Assembly: GCA_050952065.1 (NCBI GenBank) | Contig: JBMNKF010000001.1 | Location: 186,001-250,000 of the forward strand | Length of the DNA: 64,000 bases | Reading direction: 5' to 3' | DNA from: JAXGZG01 sp050952065 | GTDB lineage: Bacteria > Bacillota > Sulfobacillia > Fermentithermobacillales > Fermentithermobacillaceae | Shown: positions 34,327-43,752 of the stretch, one piece after another | Numbering within the stretch: position 1 is the first letter of the stretch | How the letters are laid out: the number at the start of each line of letters is the position of its first letter | The notes under the pieces: model-generated | Told to the model about the DNA's origin: nothing | Databases searched by the model: none | Seen by the model: the letters and a program-made list of their open reading frames with translations, nothing else | Position numbers and translations under genes: made by a program

Positions 34327-35091
34327 ATGCTGAAGTTCGCCCATGTTTCCAAGAGCTATGGCGGCCCGGTCAAGGCAGTTGACGATCTCAACTTGCATGT
34401 TCAGTCAGGCGAGATCTTCGGCTTCTTAGGACCTAACGGGGCCGGAAAAACAACCGCCATCAAGATGGTAATGGGCATTTTGGAGCCCGACCAAGGCACG
34501 ATCTTGGTCAAAGGTATCGATACCAGGAAAGATCCCATCCAGTCTAAGAGGCAGATAGGTTATGTTCCCGACGAAGCGAACCTATGGGAGAAACTCACCG
34601 GGGCCGAATACCTGTCGTTCATGTGCGACGTCTATGGTGTTCCCGGAAACCAAAGAGATGAGCGTGTCAGACCTCTCTTGGATGCTTTTGAGATGACCGG
34701 CGCTCTTGCCGATCCCATCGGCAGCTACTCCAGAGGAATGCGACAGAAAATCGCTCTGATTGGCTCACTCCTTCACAGGCCTGCCCTCTGGGTACTTGAT
34801 GAACCTATGGTAGGCCTAGACCCCAGATCATCGTTCTTGCTCAAGGAACTCATGAAGTCACACGCTGCTCAGGGTGGTTCGGCGTTTTTCTCAACACACG
34901 TTATGGAAGTGGCGGAGAGGCTTTGCGATCGAGTGGGAGTGATTCACAAAGGCAAGTTGATCGCAACGCACACCGTCCAGGATATGAAGAGCCTTTTCGC
35001 CAGAGAAGGCGATCGAACTCTGGAAGAAGTCTTCCTGAAGATAACCGAGGCCAAGTTGCCCGAAGACCAGCTTGAATCCTTAACTAGGTAG
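34327..35091 (+). CDS. ABC transporter ATP-binding protein
   Basis: This 254-residue ATPase has Walker A GPNGAGKTT (about 36-44), a signature in the variant form YSRGMRQK and Walker B LWVLDEPMVGLD, followed by the switch histidine in FFSTHVME. It is of the ABC-2/CcmA type and pairs with the permease gene 33 nt downstream. The SR replacing SGG in the signature is found in this subfamily. I start at the ATG opening MLKFAHVSKSYGG, with TGGAGTG upstream. Confidence 0.9.
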   Translation: MLKFAHVSKSYGGPVKAVDDLNLHVQSGEIFGFLGPNGAGKTTAIKMVMGILEPDQGTILVKGIDTRKDPIQSKRQIGYVPDEANLWEKLTGAEYLSFMCDVYGVPGNQRDERVRPLLDAFEMTGALADPIGSYSRGMRQKIALIGSLLHRPALWVLDEPMVGLDPRSSFLLKELMKSHAAQGGSAFFSTHVMEVAERLCDRVGVIHKGKLIATHTVQDMKSLFAREGDRTLEEVFLKITEAKLPEDQLESLTR

Positions 35092-35124
35092 AGTGAGTAT
35101 TGTGCCGATTGGAGGTTCGTTCGT

Positions 35125-36852
35125 ATGAGCCGTGAAGGTTTGCGCCTTCTGAAAGGTAAGGAGCGATCCCCGTTCGGGGCTCTGGTGGCTACCCAGATAA
35201 AGAGCGAGTACGGGTTCAGGGGACTATCAGAGAAGATGGGATTGGGGAAGCATGGTCGCTCGGTGTACCTTTATATCGGGCTCTTGGTTATGAGTATGGT
35301 TCCGGTGGTGGCCTTGGTCTCGAGATTTGCCCAGTCTCTGGCCAGACTGACGGTGATGATGGGGCAGCCGGGGGTATCCGTTGTGTTGGCTGTTACCGCA
35401 GGGCAGGGTCTAGTACTTTTTGTGGGAATAAGCGGTCTCATGTCCATCTTGTACTACAGCGATGATCTAGAGTTGCTTCAAGCCTTGCCTTTTACCCCAA
35501 AGCAGATCATGCTGGGCAAGGTGATAGTGGCCTATGTGGCCGTACTCATCGCATCCAGCATAGTAGCACTTCCGTTTCTTGTGGTCTTGGGCTTAGAGAT
35601 CGGGTCTTTGGCATATTGGGTCCCCTCGATCTTCGTGACTCTTGCGGTTCCCGGGATCCCTCTTGCCCTAGGCTTATTGGCGGTCGTGCTTATCATGAGG
35701 GCCACCGGGCGCTCCAAGAAGAAGGACCTCTTTCGAGTTCTTCTTGGTCTAGTCATCTTCGCGCTGATTATGGTGTTTCAGTATCTGAACATGAACATGA
35801 CCCGGTATGGACCCGAGGCCATGACGGCGATAATCATGGAGAAAGACGGCCTCATTCAGGTTCTCACAGCGTACTACCCGCCTCTCAGGTGGGCCGCTTG
35901 GGCACTTACTGGAGACAGCGGGATACTGCGTTTTGCAGGTTTGACCCTTTTCGTGGGAACCTCTGTAGGGCTCTTGCTGGTGGTCTCCGGAGTGGCACAG
36001 CGGTGGTTTCTTGGCGGCATCTCCAGGAGTGTAGTAAAGACAACGGGTCCCTCTGTACTACCGGCAGCACGTTCCAAGGGGAAAGGAACTTCCATCGCCC
36101 TAAACGGGAACTACAGGTCGCCCACCATGGCGGTGTTCTTCCGAGAACACAGAATGCTCACAAGAACTCCCAACTTCCTCTTAATTTCTCTCACCAACTT
36201 GGCCATCTTGCCCATCATGTGGATAGTGACCTCGTTCACCGGCGGCCAGGCAGGGTTCGACATGATGCCCATGTTGCGAGGGATGATCCCCAACGACATT
36301 TTGGTATTGGGTGCGGTTGGCGCCCACGGTATACTTGTGGGAATGAACCAAGTGGCCTCGACTGGAGTTAGCAGGGAGGGGCCTATGTTCTGGTTCAGTA
36401 AGGCTATTCCTGTGTCACCCAGAGATCAAGTAAGGGGCAAGGTCCTGTACGGATTGGCTTTCGCTACAGTCCAGTTATGCATCGTGTTGGCTATGGCCAA
36501 GTTTCTTGTAGGTGTTGACTTGATTCATCTCGGCCTGATCGCGTTCTTTGGCCTCTTGGTCGCTTGGCCGATTACTGTCATCTGCATGCTCAATGACCTG
36601 ACGATGCCGAAGCTTCAGTGGACTAACCCGCAACAAGCTATGAAGGGCAACTTCGCGACCCTCTTAGCCGGGATCTTGTCTGCAGCGTACCTTGCCATGT
36701 TCTTCGTGATAATTAAGTTCGCGTACCCTAAAGGTCTAACCGATTGGTTGTTGTACGGCGCTGTGGCGGTCTTGTTGGTTGTAACCGGCGTCTTACTGCA
36801 AAGACTATTAGATTCATGGGCGGTTACTAGATATCGTCAGATAGAAGTCTAG
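35125..36852 (+). CDS. ABC transporter permease, multi-helix
   Basis: This 575-residue membrane protein has about 12 or more hydrophobic segments, a cytoplasmic basic N-terminus (LLKGKERSPFGALVATQIKSEYGF) and a soluble loop near 310-350. It is the membrane partner of the preceding ATPase; the large size suggests a fused double permease or a YhaP/ABC-exporter-type protein. Substrate unknown. ATG follows GGAGG. Confidence 0.85.
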   Translation: MSREGLRLLKGKERSPFGALVATQIKSEYGFRGLSEKMGLGKHGRSVYLYIGLLVMSMVPVVALVSRFAQSLARLTVMMGQPGVSVVLAVTAGQGLVLFVGISGLMSILYYSDDLELLQALPFTPKQIMLGKVIVAYVAVLIASSIVALPFLVVLGLEIGSLAYWVPSIFVTLAVPGIPLALGLLAVVLIMRATGRSKKKDLFRVLLGLVIFALIMVFQYLNMNMTRYGPEAMTAIIMEKDGLIQVLTAYYPPLRWAAWALTGDSGILRFAGLTLFVGTSVGLLLVVSGVAQRWFLGGISRSVVKTTGPSVLPAARSKGKGTSIALNGNYRSPTMAVFFREHRMLTRTPNFLLISLTNLAILPIMWIVTSFTGGQAGFDMMPMLRGMIPNDILVLGAVGAHGILVGMNQVASTGVSREGPMFWFSKAIPVSPRDQVRGKVLYGLAFATVQLCIVLAMAKFLVGVDLIHLGLIAFFGLLVAWPITVICMLNDLTMPKLQWTNPQQAMKGNFATLLAGILSAAYLAMFFVIIKFAYPKGLTDWLLYGAVAVLLVVTGVLLQRLLDSWAVTRYRQIEV

Positions 36853-36887
36853 AAAACAATACGCCGAAACCGAATCGGGGGATGGTC

Positions 36888-38072
36888 ATGGACTTTGTTC
36901 AGCAGGCCAAGCTCATTGAGCGGGATATTGTGTCTTGGAGACGTGAGGTCCACAGTTATCCCGAGTTGGGGATGGATACCCCAAGGACACACGATTTTGT
37001 TGTGGGAATTCTCTCGAGTCTAGGCCTCGAAATAAGGACTCACGTGGGGGGCACTGGCGCGGTCGGGCTCTTGAGAGGAAATGGGTCATCTCCCAAGACT
37101 TTTGCCATCCGGGCCGATATGGATGCACTGCCCGTAACCGAGGAGACGGGGTTGCCCTTTGCGTCACAGGTGCCGGGCCGGATGCATGCCTGTGGGCATG
37201 ACGCCCACGTTGCGATGGCGTTGGGCGCCGCTGCCATCCTGTCAAAGACCAAATCGGAGTTGCCCGGCAACGTTAAGTTCGTATTTCAGCCTGGCGAGGA
37301 AGGCAGCGGAGGCGCCAGGATCATGATTGAGGACGGAGCCCTTGAGAACCCAAGGGTAGATGCCATAATTGGCGCGCATGTGGGAACTCTGTGGCCCGTC
37401 AAGACAGGAGCAATTGGAGTCAAGTCTGGAGCCTTAATGGCTGCGGCCGATAGTTTTGCTCTCACCATAAGAGGAAAAGGCGGCCATGGCGCGGCTCCTC
37501 ACCAGTCTGTAGATCCCGTCGTTGTAGCCTCCCACGTCACTCTGGCTCTTCAGACCATTGTTTCCAGAGAGATCGCCCCTGTGACACCTGCGGTGATCAC
37601 AGTGGGTCTAATTCGCGCCGGTACGGCAAGCAATGTTATCCCTGAATCCTGCCTTCTGAGAGGAACCGTAAGGTACTTGGATAACGACCTGGCTTCGTAT
37701 ATGCCCAAGCGCATCGAAGAAATCGCCAAGGGAATAGCTGCCGGCATGAGGGCTGAGGCCGATCTAAAGTATACCCCCGGGTATCCCCCGCTCATTAACG
37801 ATACCGAGATGACTGCCTTCTTGAGGGCTTCAGCTTCGAGACTGCTGGGCCCCGAAAACGTGGTTGAACTGTCGGCGCCTTCCATGGGCGGTGAGGACAT
37901 GTCTTACTACCTGCAAGAGGTTCCCGGGTGTTTCTTTGCGTTGGGGAGCAGCGATCCAAGGGCCGGTGTCGTCTATCCAAACCACCATCCAAGGTTCGAT
38001 ATCGACGAAAACGTCCTTCACGTAGGAGCGGCAGTATTTGCCCAGGCGGCGGTGGATTTCTTCCGTCAGTAA
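36888..38072 (+). CDS. M20 family amidohydrolase (N-acyl-amino acid/hippurate hydrolase type)
   Basis: This ~394-residue zinc hydrolase would cleave N-acyl-L-amino acids or related amides. Metal motifs are HACGHDAHVAMAL (about 100-112) and FQPGEEG with the catalytic glutamate pair (about 132-138). Later come GGHGAAPHQSVDP in the dimerisation domain and SMGGEDMSYY near the C-terminus. The ATG at 36888 is 6 nt after a GGGGG run; an ATG two codons earlier is too close to it. Confidence 0.92.
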   Translation: MDFVQQAKLIERDIVSWRREVHSYPELGMDTPRTHDFVVGILSSLGLEIRTHVGGTGAVGLLRGNGSSPKTFAIRADMDALPVTEETGLPFASQVPGRMHACGHDAHVAMALGAAAILSKTKSELPGNVKFVFQPGEEGSGGARIMIEDGALENPRVDAIIGAHVGTLWPVKTGAIGVKSGALMAAADSFALTIRGKGGHGAAPHQSVDPVVVASHVTLALQTIVSREIAPVTPAVITVGLIRAGTASNVIPESCLLRGTVRYLDNDLASYMPKRIEEIAKGIAAGMRAEADLKYTPGYPPLINDTEMTAFLRASASRLLGPENVVELSAPSMGGEDMSYYLQEVPGCFFALGSSDPRAGVVYPNHHPRFDIDENVLHVGAAVFAQAAVDFFRQ

Positions 38073-38224
38073 TACCTAGTTGCCGGAAGGTGGGAGTCCA
38101 TCAAAGAACGACCCGTGCTGCTTCTACAGATCATGTTGTCACCTCCCCAGTAGTCCTATGCCTTTTTCGACGCCGTAAACCCGGACTCACACGGCTAGAG
38201 TATAATTGAAAAGGGGAGGTACTC

Positions 38225-39538
38225 ATGGACACCTGCAAAATGACACCTCTATACATAAACGCCGAGAGGCTATGGAAGGACCTTCACGATCTTTCTACGA
38301 TAGGCCGGGACAGACGCGACCAAGACCCCACCGACAGTCGGGACCGGAGTTGCTCGGGTGTATCCCGGGTGGCTTACACTCGGGCCGATATGGAGGCACG
38401 AGGATGGCTCTTGAATCGCTTCAGTCAAGCGGGACTGGAAGCCACTATGGACTGCGTGGGCAATGTAGTGGGACGGCTGAATCCGCGAACTCCCGGGGAT
38501 GGGGGCGGAGACCGCGGGTTGCCGGTCAAGGGTGCCATCGCAATGGGTTCCCACACCGACACGGTGCCCTCCGGCGGCATGTTTGATGGAGCCTTGGGGG
38601 TTTTGGGCGCATTGGAATGCGTTAGAACCATCATCGAGGGCGGCTTGTCGTTGAGGCATCCGGTGGAGGTCGTATCTTTCGCCAACGAGGAAGGCGGCCT
38701 GTTTGGAAGCCGGGCGCGGTTTCTGGGGATTTCTAGCGAGGAATGGAGGAGTACCCTGCCGGTTCTGTATCAGGCAGGATTGGGCCCGAGTCTCTCGCCA
38801 GAAGGACCAGAGTCGCCGCCTTTTCCAAGACCGTCATCTGACTACGTGGGGTATCTGGAACTCCACGTGGAGCAGGGGGGAATCCTGGACGCCAACGGCG
38901 AGGATATCGGCGTTGTGCAAGGGATCGTGTGCATCCACTCCTTCACCGTGAAGTTCTTGGGGGTTGCAAACCATGCCGGTACAACGCCCATGTACGACAG
39001 GAAGGACGCGCTATTGGGTGCGAGCCGTATGGTGCTTGAGATTCCTAGGGCTGTAAAGGAATTGGGTTCTGGAGCAAGCGTTGGGACTTGCGGACAGATT
39101 AGCGTCCGTCCAGGAGGGCAGAACGTAATACCCGGGGAAGCAGAAATGTCCATAGAGGTTCGGGACCTGGATGACACCATAGCCCGGCGCATCGTATCTG
39201 AGCTTAGAGAGCGAGCTTGCTCGATAGCCGCTGAAACGGGGCTAGGCATTCGTCTGTCAGATGTATCGGAGATACCGGGAGCTTTGACCCACAGAGTGTT
39301 CCAGGACGCAGTGGAGGGTTCGGCCCGGGAGATGGGCCTTGTGTGCCGGAAAATGCCTTCAGGGGCCAGCCACGATTGTGTGAGCGCGGCAAAGGTCATG
39401 CCGGCTGGGATGGTGTTTGTCCCCAGTAAAGGGGGAATCAGCCACAGCCCTCAGGAGTGGACTGAAAAGGAACAGTGCGCTAATGGTGCTAACGTGTTGC
39501 TTCGCACTCTGATCAGATTAGATGCCCTTCTGGAGTAG
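38225..39538 (+). CDS. M20 family N-carbamoyl-amino acid / allantoate amidohydrolase
   Basis: This 437-residue enzyme belongs to the HyuC/AllC-like branch. Seen are GSHTDTVPSGGMFDGALGVLGALE (metal-binding His and Asp), NEEGGLFGSR (acidic ligands) and LELHVEQGG, with RPGGQNVIPGEAE and PSKGGISHSPQEW later. It would hydrolyse N-carbamoyl-L-amino acids or ureido compounds. An insertion of about 20 residues rich in Asp, Arg and Ser occurs near 33-50. AAAAGGGGAGG precedes the ATG; TATAAT at 38201-38206 lies just upstream. Confidence 0.92.
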   Translation: MDTCKMTPLYINAERLWKDLHDLSTIGRDRRDQDPTDSRDRSCSGVSRVAYTRADMEARGWLLNRFSQAGLEATMDCVGNVVGRLNPRTPGDGGGDRGLPVKGAIAMGSHTDTVPSGGMFDGALGVLGALECVRTIIEGGLSLRHPVEVVSFANEEGGLFGSRARFLGISSEEWRSTLPVLYQAGLGPSLSPEGPESPPFPRPSSDYVGYLELHVEQGGILDANGEDIGVVQGIVCIHSFTVKFLGVANHAGTTPMYDRKDALLGASRMVLEIPRAVKELGSGASVGTCGQISVRPGGQNVIPGEAEMSIEVRDLDDTIARRIVSELRERACSIAAETGLGIRLSDVSEIPGALTHRVFQDAVEGSAREMGLVCRKMPSGASHDCVSAAKVMPAGMVFVPSKGGISHSPQEWTEKEQCANGANVLLRTLIRLDALLE

Positions 39539-39578
39539 ACTGGTTGGTGTCGCGGTCTGGGCGTGGGTCTGCGGGACA

Positions 39579-40997
39579 TCACCCTGTGCAGAAGCCCGAG
39601 TGGCGGCTAAGGATATCGAGTAGGAGGGCTACGCAACGTGCGGCATACGTGGCCTCGTCTTGGTCAAGACTTGGGTCTTGAAGGTCGCCCCAGGCTGCCG
39701 AGAGATAGACACTTGCATCGTGAACCCATACGCCTTTTGCTCCCATGAGATCGAGGCCCAACTGGAGAAGATTCGTGCCGGACCGTGTGTCTTGTTCGGT
39801 AAAAACCGGTAAACCAATGCCGTGGCGCCACGTATCCTCATAGTTCAGTTCCACCGCCATCATCCCGTAGGACGCCGTGACCCTGAGCTCTTCCTTGATT
39901 CTTGCGGGACACTGGTCAAGGGCGGTGAACACGATGCTCGACAAATCGTTGACGGGCTCGGAAAACCTCTGGGCGCGCTCTTTTAGGAGTCTTAGGAGCT
40001 GTACCTGACTCCACAGAATGCCTGGAACCGGGACACAAGAGGCGAAAGGCGCTCCTCGAGCCGCGTAACTCAGCAGGGGAGGTGTCCGGTGGAGTCCGGC
40101 TTGTTTGAGGAGAGGCGTCACCAGGTCTTCCTGACCGATAATGATGGCAGGTGACTGGGAGCCCAAATCTGGCCCCAACCGGTATACGGTGATGCTGGAA
40201 TCTGGCAGAATCCCCCCCGTGCTGAGAAGAGGCAGAGAATGCCCGGAATCCACCACATAAGGGACGTCGAACTCAGACGCCAATTGACCGAGTCCAAGCT
40301 GCAGCGCCGGAATGCCGGATTCGTCTCTAATTCCCCCGGCTAACCCGGGGGTGTCATATCCCTGGGAGATGAAGCCCACCAAAGACCTGATGTGAGCCTC
40401 TGCTGTAACTGCCATGACTTCTATAGATGATTCCGGTATTACCTCAGTGAGGAAGGGTATTCTGGTGTAGGCGATTCCGTGGTTCGCGTATACGGCGCCT
40501 TGCAGGGGTACTACCACGGCATCCAGATTTTCGATGCGCTGGGGAGATAGCCCGGCCCAACGCGATTCGTCCCAAAGGAGCCCTTCATACCTGGGCGGAT
40601 GCACGCACCCGAAAGACGACAGCTTAGAAGTCCATTTCTCCCAGGGCATCAGGTAAGAGGCCCGGAGTTCTCTGCCGCTCGTTCGCCTCGATGGATCTAA
40701 GACCGTCCGGCAAACCATCCACATGGCAGCGTCCACGGAACTGGCAGGGCACGCATCGTAGGCATCCCCGTAGACATCTTTGACGATCTCCCGCATTTCC
40801 CCTATGAGGTTCTGTACTGAGACGTTCTGAGGGAATCTCATTTTGCCGAAGGGGATAGATGCCTCCATTTCGTCTTGCGATCTATCGATTACCGTAGTCC
40901 TCAGTTCATCCGCTGCCTTCTGGACTTCGGCAAGAATATCCCCAGAAACCTTTCCCAAGTGTTCGTACATGCGAAACCGGTAGTCGAAACGTTGCAC
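39579..40997 (-). CDS. PLP-fold-like (SelA/aminotransferase class V-like) protein without evident catalytic lysine
   Basis: This 472-residue protein has the layout of a fold-type I PLP enzyme. The segment VYGDAYDACPASSVDAAM resembles an N-terminal substrate loop. VVPLQGAVYANHG and the strand FDVPYVVDSGHSLPL suggest the cofactor-binding aspartate. In SelA-like relatives the lysine loop FSGDKLLGGPQAGIIVG follows; here the matching stretch is YRLGPDLGSQSPAIIIG, with no lysine. The activity may therefore be lost, changed or regulatory. I start at a GTG 6 nt after GAGGAGG; the ATG two codons earlier touches the site. It may share a transcript with bioY upstream, 106 bp away. Confidence 0.6.
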   Translation of the reverse strand: MQRFDYRFRMYEHLGKVSGDILAEVQKAADELRTTVIDRSQDEMEASIPFGKMRFPQNVSVQNLIGEMREIVKDVYGDAYDACPASSVDAAMWMVCRTVLDPSRRTSGRELRASYLMPWEKWTSKLSSFGCVHPPRYEGLLWDESRWAGLSPQRIENLDAVVVPLQGAVYANHGIAYTRIPFLTEVIPESSIEVMAVTAEAHIRSLVGFISQGYDTPGLAGGIRDESGIPALQLGLGQLASEFDVPYVVDSGHSLPLLSTGGILPDSSITVYRLGPDLGSQSPAIIIGQEDLVTPLLKQAGLHRTPPLLSYAARGAPFASCVPVPGILWSQVQLLRLLKERAQRFSEPVNDLSSIVFTALDQCPARIKEELRVTASYGMMAVELNYEDTWRHGIGLPVFTEQDTRSGTNLLQLGLDLMGAKGVWVHDASVYLSAAWGDLQDPSLDQDEATYAARCVALLLDILSRHSGFCTG

Positions 40998-41103
40998 GGG
41001 CATCCTCCTCTCGCGGCAAGCCGCATCGTGATTTTTCCCGCCCAGAAGACGCTGAATACCCAGGCCTATTCGAGTCATGGGCATACGGGGAGCATTGGTC
41101 CCT

Positions 41104-41706
41104 TCACCTGGCGATGTCTAGTCGTTTTTGTGCTGTACGAAGCCGCTTTCCTACCTGGGTGGCAACTGACGCCTTGATGATGTCTCCTGGAAGGAAAGGA
41201 GCAGTACCCAACATAAACGCCTTAGCCAAAGGCATGCGGGCGGACCACGATAGATAGACGATGCCTGACAGATTGAGTACGACCACGGCTCCCACTATAT
41301 TGGCCAGAAAGAGGTGCTTTCGAGTTCTCGTCCATGTGGCCAGGATACCGGTGGTCCATGCACCGATGGCAAATCCCAGCAGATATCCTCCTGTTGGCCC
41401 CGCTAGCGTTGCGAGTCCACTCTGGCCTCCTGCGAACACAGGGAACCCAAGGCAGCCGAGTGCGAGGTATCCCAGCATGCTGAGGGCTCCGCCCCAGGGA
41501 CCGCATATGGTCCCCGCAAGCATGACTCCCAACGTTTGGCCGGTTATGGGCACGGGGCTGAAAGGAAGGGGTACCTGAACCAGCGCTAGCGCACCTGTCA
41601 GGGCAGCCATCATGGCTGCCTTGAGGGTGGTGGACAAGGGGACCGATAACGGTGACGGTCGTCGTTTGGGTGCAGCAGAGATCACTTGTGGTTTGTATGC
41701 ATGCAC
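41104..41706 (-). CDS. bioY: Biotin transporter substrate-binding protein BioY
   Basis: This 200-residue integral membrane protein is the biotin-binding S component of an ECF vitamin transporter. Six membrane helices and the family motifs VPITGQTLGVMLAG, GPWGGALSMLGYLALG, GLATLAGPTGGYLLGF and PFLPGDIIKA are present. A GTG start follows GGAGGCGA. A BirA-type operator stands just upstream, so expression should fall when biotin is plentiful. No ATPase or EcfT gene is in the window, so it presumably uses a shared module. Confidence 0.95.
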   Translation of the reverse strand: MHAYKPQVISAAPKRRPSPLSVPLSTTLKAAMMAALTGALALVQVPLPFSPVPITGQTLGVMLAGTICGPWGGALSMLGYLALGCLGFPVFAGGQSGLATLAGPTGGYLLGFAIGAWTTGILATWTRTRKHLFLANIVGAVVVLNLSGIVYLSWSARMPLAKAFMLGTAPFLPGDIIKASVATQVGKRLRTAQKRLDIAR

Positions 41707-41724
41707 GGTCGTCGCCTCCGCTCT

Positions 41725-41754
41725 TGTTAACCTACCATATAGTCTAGGTTAACA
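41725..41754 (-). promoter_or_regulatory. BirA-box (biotin operator) upstream of bioY
   Basis: TGTTAACCTA and TAGGTTAACA form a perfect 10-bp inverted repeat with a 10-nt spacer, matching the GTTAAC half-sites of Gram-positive biotin operators. It lies 19 nt before the bioY start. The cognate regulator, BirA with an N-terminal HTH, is encoded 1 kb away. Confidence 0.88.
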
Positions 41755-41877
41755 TACAGGGACTGGGCAAGGGCATATGGTGTGGATCAAGGAGGATTTC
41801 GTGAGCGGGGCAAAGAAGGCGAAGCGTACCTAGCCCCAACGATTCATGTGAGATAGGTACTGAATGGAGGGAGTCAG

Positions 41878-42681
41878 ATGAGGGTCTTCATCTCCGTAGA
41901 CATGGAAGGCATCTCCGGGGTTGTGGATTGGAAGCAGACCGAATACGGCAAAGAGGATTACGGGCGATTTCGAAGGTTGATGACCCAAGAGGCTAACGCC
42001 GCCATAGAAGGAGCGCTGGCTGCAGGGGCCACATCGGTAGTGGTGAACGATTCTCACGGAGGCATGCGGAACCTCATCATCGAAGAGTTGAATCCTGAGG
42101 CCAAGCTCATTTCCGGAGGGTCAAAACCCATGTCCATGATGGAAGGAATAAGCGATGGTTTTGACGCTGCCTTTTTTGTGGGATACCATTCTTCGGCATC
42201 GTCTATGGGCGTTTTGAACCACACCTATACCGGACGGGTGACTCATTACTGGGTGAACGGCATGGTTATGGGGGAGACTGGAATGAATGCTCTCATTGCC
42301 GGGTACTATGGCGTGCCTGTGGTGCTAGTGACAGGAGACTCGGCTGTGACCGCCGAAGCCCATAGTCTCTTGGAGAGAGTCGAAACCGTTACAGTCAAAG
42401 AGCCTCGCAGCCAGTTTTCGGCTTTGTGCTTGCATCCAACCAAAGCACGCGACCTGATACGGGCAAAGGCCGAGGCAGCCCTCTCCAATCTTGAGGCTTT
42501 CAAACCGCTGATCCCCGAGGCTCCGTCTACAGTCAGGCTTCAGTTCCATACGTCGGGCATGACTGATGGGGCGGCCATCATGCCGGGTGCGATGCGTATT
42601 GACCCCGTCACCGTAGAGTTTACGGCGCCGGACTATCTATTGGCTTATCGGGGAGCACGAACCATGATGAGCCTGGCGTAA
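41878..42681 (+). CDS. dppA: D-aminopeptidase DppA (M55)
   Basis: This 267-residue zinc peptidase cleaves D-Ala-D-Ala and similar D-peptides and works as a decameric ring. All ligands described for the Bacillus enzyme are present at the same numbers: D8, E10, H60, H104 and E133, plus H115 in HTYTG. The start is ATG after GGAGGGAG. It stands alone, without the dipeptide transporter genes found beside it in Bacillus. Confidence 0.95.
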   Translation: MRVFISVDMEGISGVVDWKQTEYGKEDYGRFRRLMTQEANAAIEGALAAGATSVVVNDSHGGMRNLIIEELNPEAKLISGGSKPMSMMEGISDGFDAAFFVGYHSSASSMGVLNHTYTGRVTHYWVNGMVMGETGMNALIAGYYGVPVVLVTGDSAVTAEAHSLLERVETVTVKEPRSQFSALCLHPTKARDLIRAKAEAALSNLEAFKPLIPEAPSTVRLQFHTSGMTDGAAIMPGAMRIDPVTVEFTAPDYLLAYRGARTMMSLA

Positions 42682-42700
42682 GACTTGTATTACGGGCCTC

Positions 42701-43747
42701 TTAGAGCCGAGTTGATTGACTTCGCAGGGATAGGTCTCCCGCGGATATGGTTCTGGTTTCTCCATGGGCAGTCTCCAGAAGGAGTCTGCCTTCGTTGTCT
42801 ATGCCTCTCGCGATCCCAGGTAGGTCAGGGCTTCCGACAACGCTTGCGTTCTTCACGATCACCGGCTGGTTTAGGTGAGACAGGATAGCGGATATGCTGC
42901 CTTTCATATTGGAAAGACCGTGGGCCACGAAGTCTTCGTAGATTGGTTCCATGCAATTGAGGATTGAGGCTATGAGTCGGTTCCTATCTACATTTCTGCC
43001 AAGCTCAGCCTGAAGTGACGTGGCGGTGGATCTTACGTCCACGGAGAGATCCATAGGAGTCAGGTTAGCGTTGACACCAATACCTGCTATGACCCAAGAG
43101 ACCGCGTCGATCTCAGCTTTCATCTCGCACAGTATTCCGCACGCTTTGCGTCCACCTATAAGGATGTCGTTGGGCCATTTGACCTTGGCATCCAGGGCAA
43201 ACAAGTCCCGCAGGACTAGACTTATCGAGTAGCCCACCGCCAAGGCAAGCGCCGGAACTCTGGCGGGGGATAGCGGAGGGCGTAGGATCAAGGACAGGAA
43301 TACCCCACCCCGGGGCGAAGACCAAGCCCTGCCAAGCCGACCCTTTCCCGAAGCCTGGGTTTCTGCAATCACCGCAGTCCCATGAGGGAAGCAATCTGTC
43401 ATATCGGCTAGTTCTTTGGCGTCGCTGTTGGTGGATCCCGTTTCCGGCGCATACATAATGACCCGTCCTAAGGATTTCGTGCGTAGGGATTTCTGTACTA
43501 TCGACGGTATGATCAGATCTGTTCCATCTGCAAGACGGTAACCTTCGTTCTTAACGGCTTGGATAGGCACGCCGTGTTTCTTCAGTGACTGAACATGCTT
43601 CCAGACACCCGGCCGACTGATGCCCAAGATGCGGGCCAGTCTTTGTCCGGACACGGTAGCCCCGCCCGATTCATACAGTATGGAGACTATCTCATCTTTT
43701 GGAGATGAGTCTTTGGGTATTTCGGTGTACCGTGCCCGGACATCCAC
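42701..43747 (-). CDS. birA: Bifunctional biotin--[acetyl-CoA-carboxylase] ligase and biotin repressor
   Basis: BirA attaches biotin to carboxylases through biotinyl-AMP and, as the dimeric holo form, represses biotin genes. The N-terminal winged helix (about 20-75: GQRLARILGISRPGVWKHVQSLKKHG) shows that this is the regulatory type. The ligase domain has ETGSTNSDAKEL, SGKGRLGRAW (about 130-138), KWPNDI (about 188) and GIGVNANL, and ends with a small C-terminal barrel (GIARGIDNEGRLLLET). I place the start at a GTG 5 nt after the ribU stop; the open frame upstream lies within ribU. It is probably co-transcribed with ribU under the FMN riboswitch. Confidence 0.92.
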   Translation of the reverse strand: MDVRARYTEIPKDSSPKDEIVSILYESGGATVSGQRLARILGISRPGVWKHVQSLKKHGVPIQAVKNEGYRLADGTDLIIPSIVQKSLRTKSLGRVIMYAPETGSTNSDAKELADMTDCFPHGTAVIAETQASGKGRLGRAWSSPRGGVFLSLILRPPLSPARVPALALAVGYSISLVLRDLFALDAKVKWPNDILIGGRKACGILCEMKAEIDAVSWVIAGIGVNANLTPMDLSVDVRSTATSLQAELGRNVDRNRLIASILNCMEPIYEDFVAHGLSNMKGSISAILSHLNQPVIVKNASVVGSPDLPGIARGIDNEGRLLLETAHGETRTISAGDLSLRSQSTRL

Positions 43748-43752
43748 ACCTA

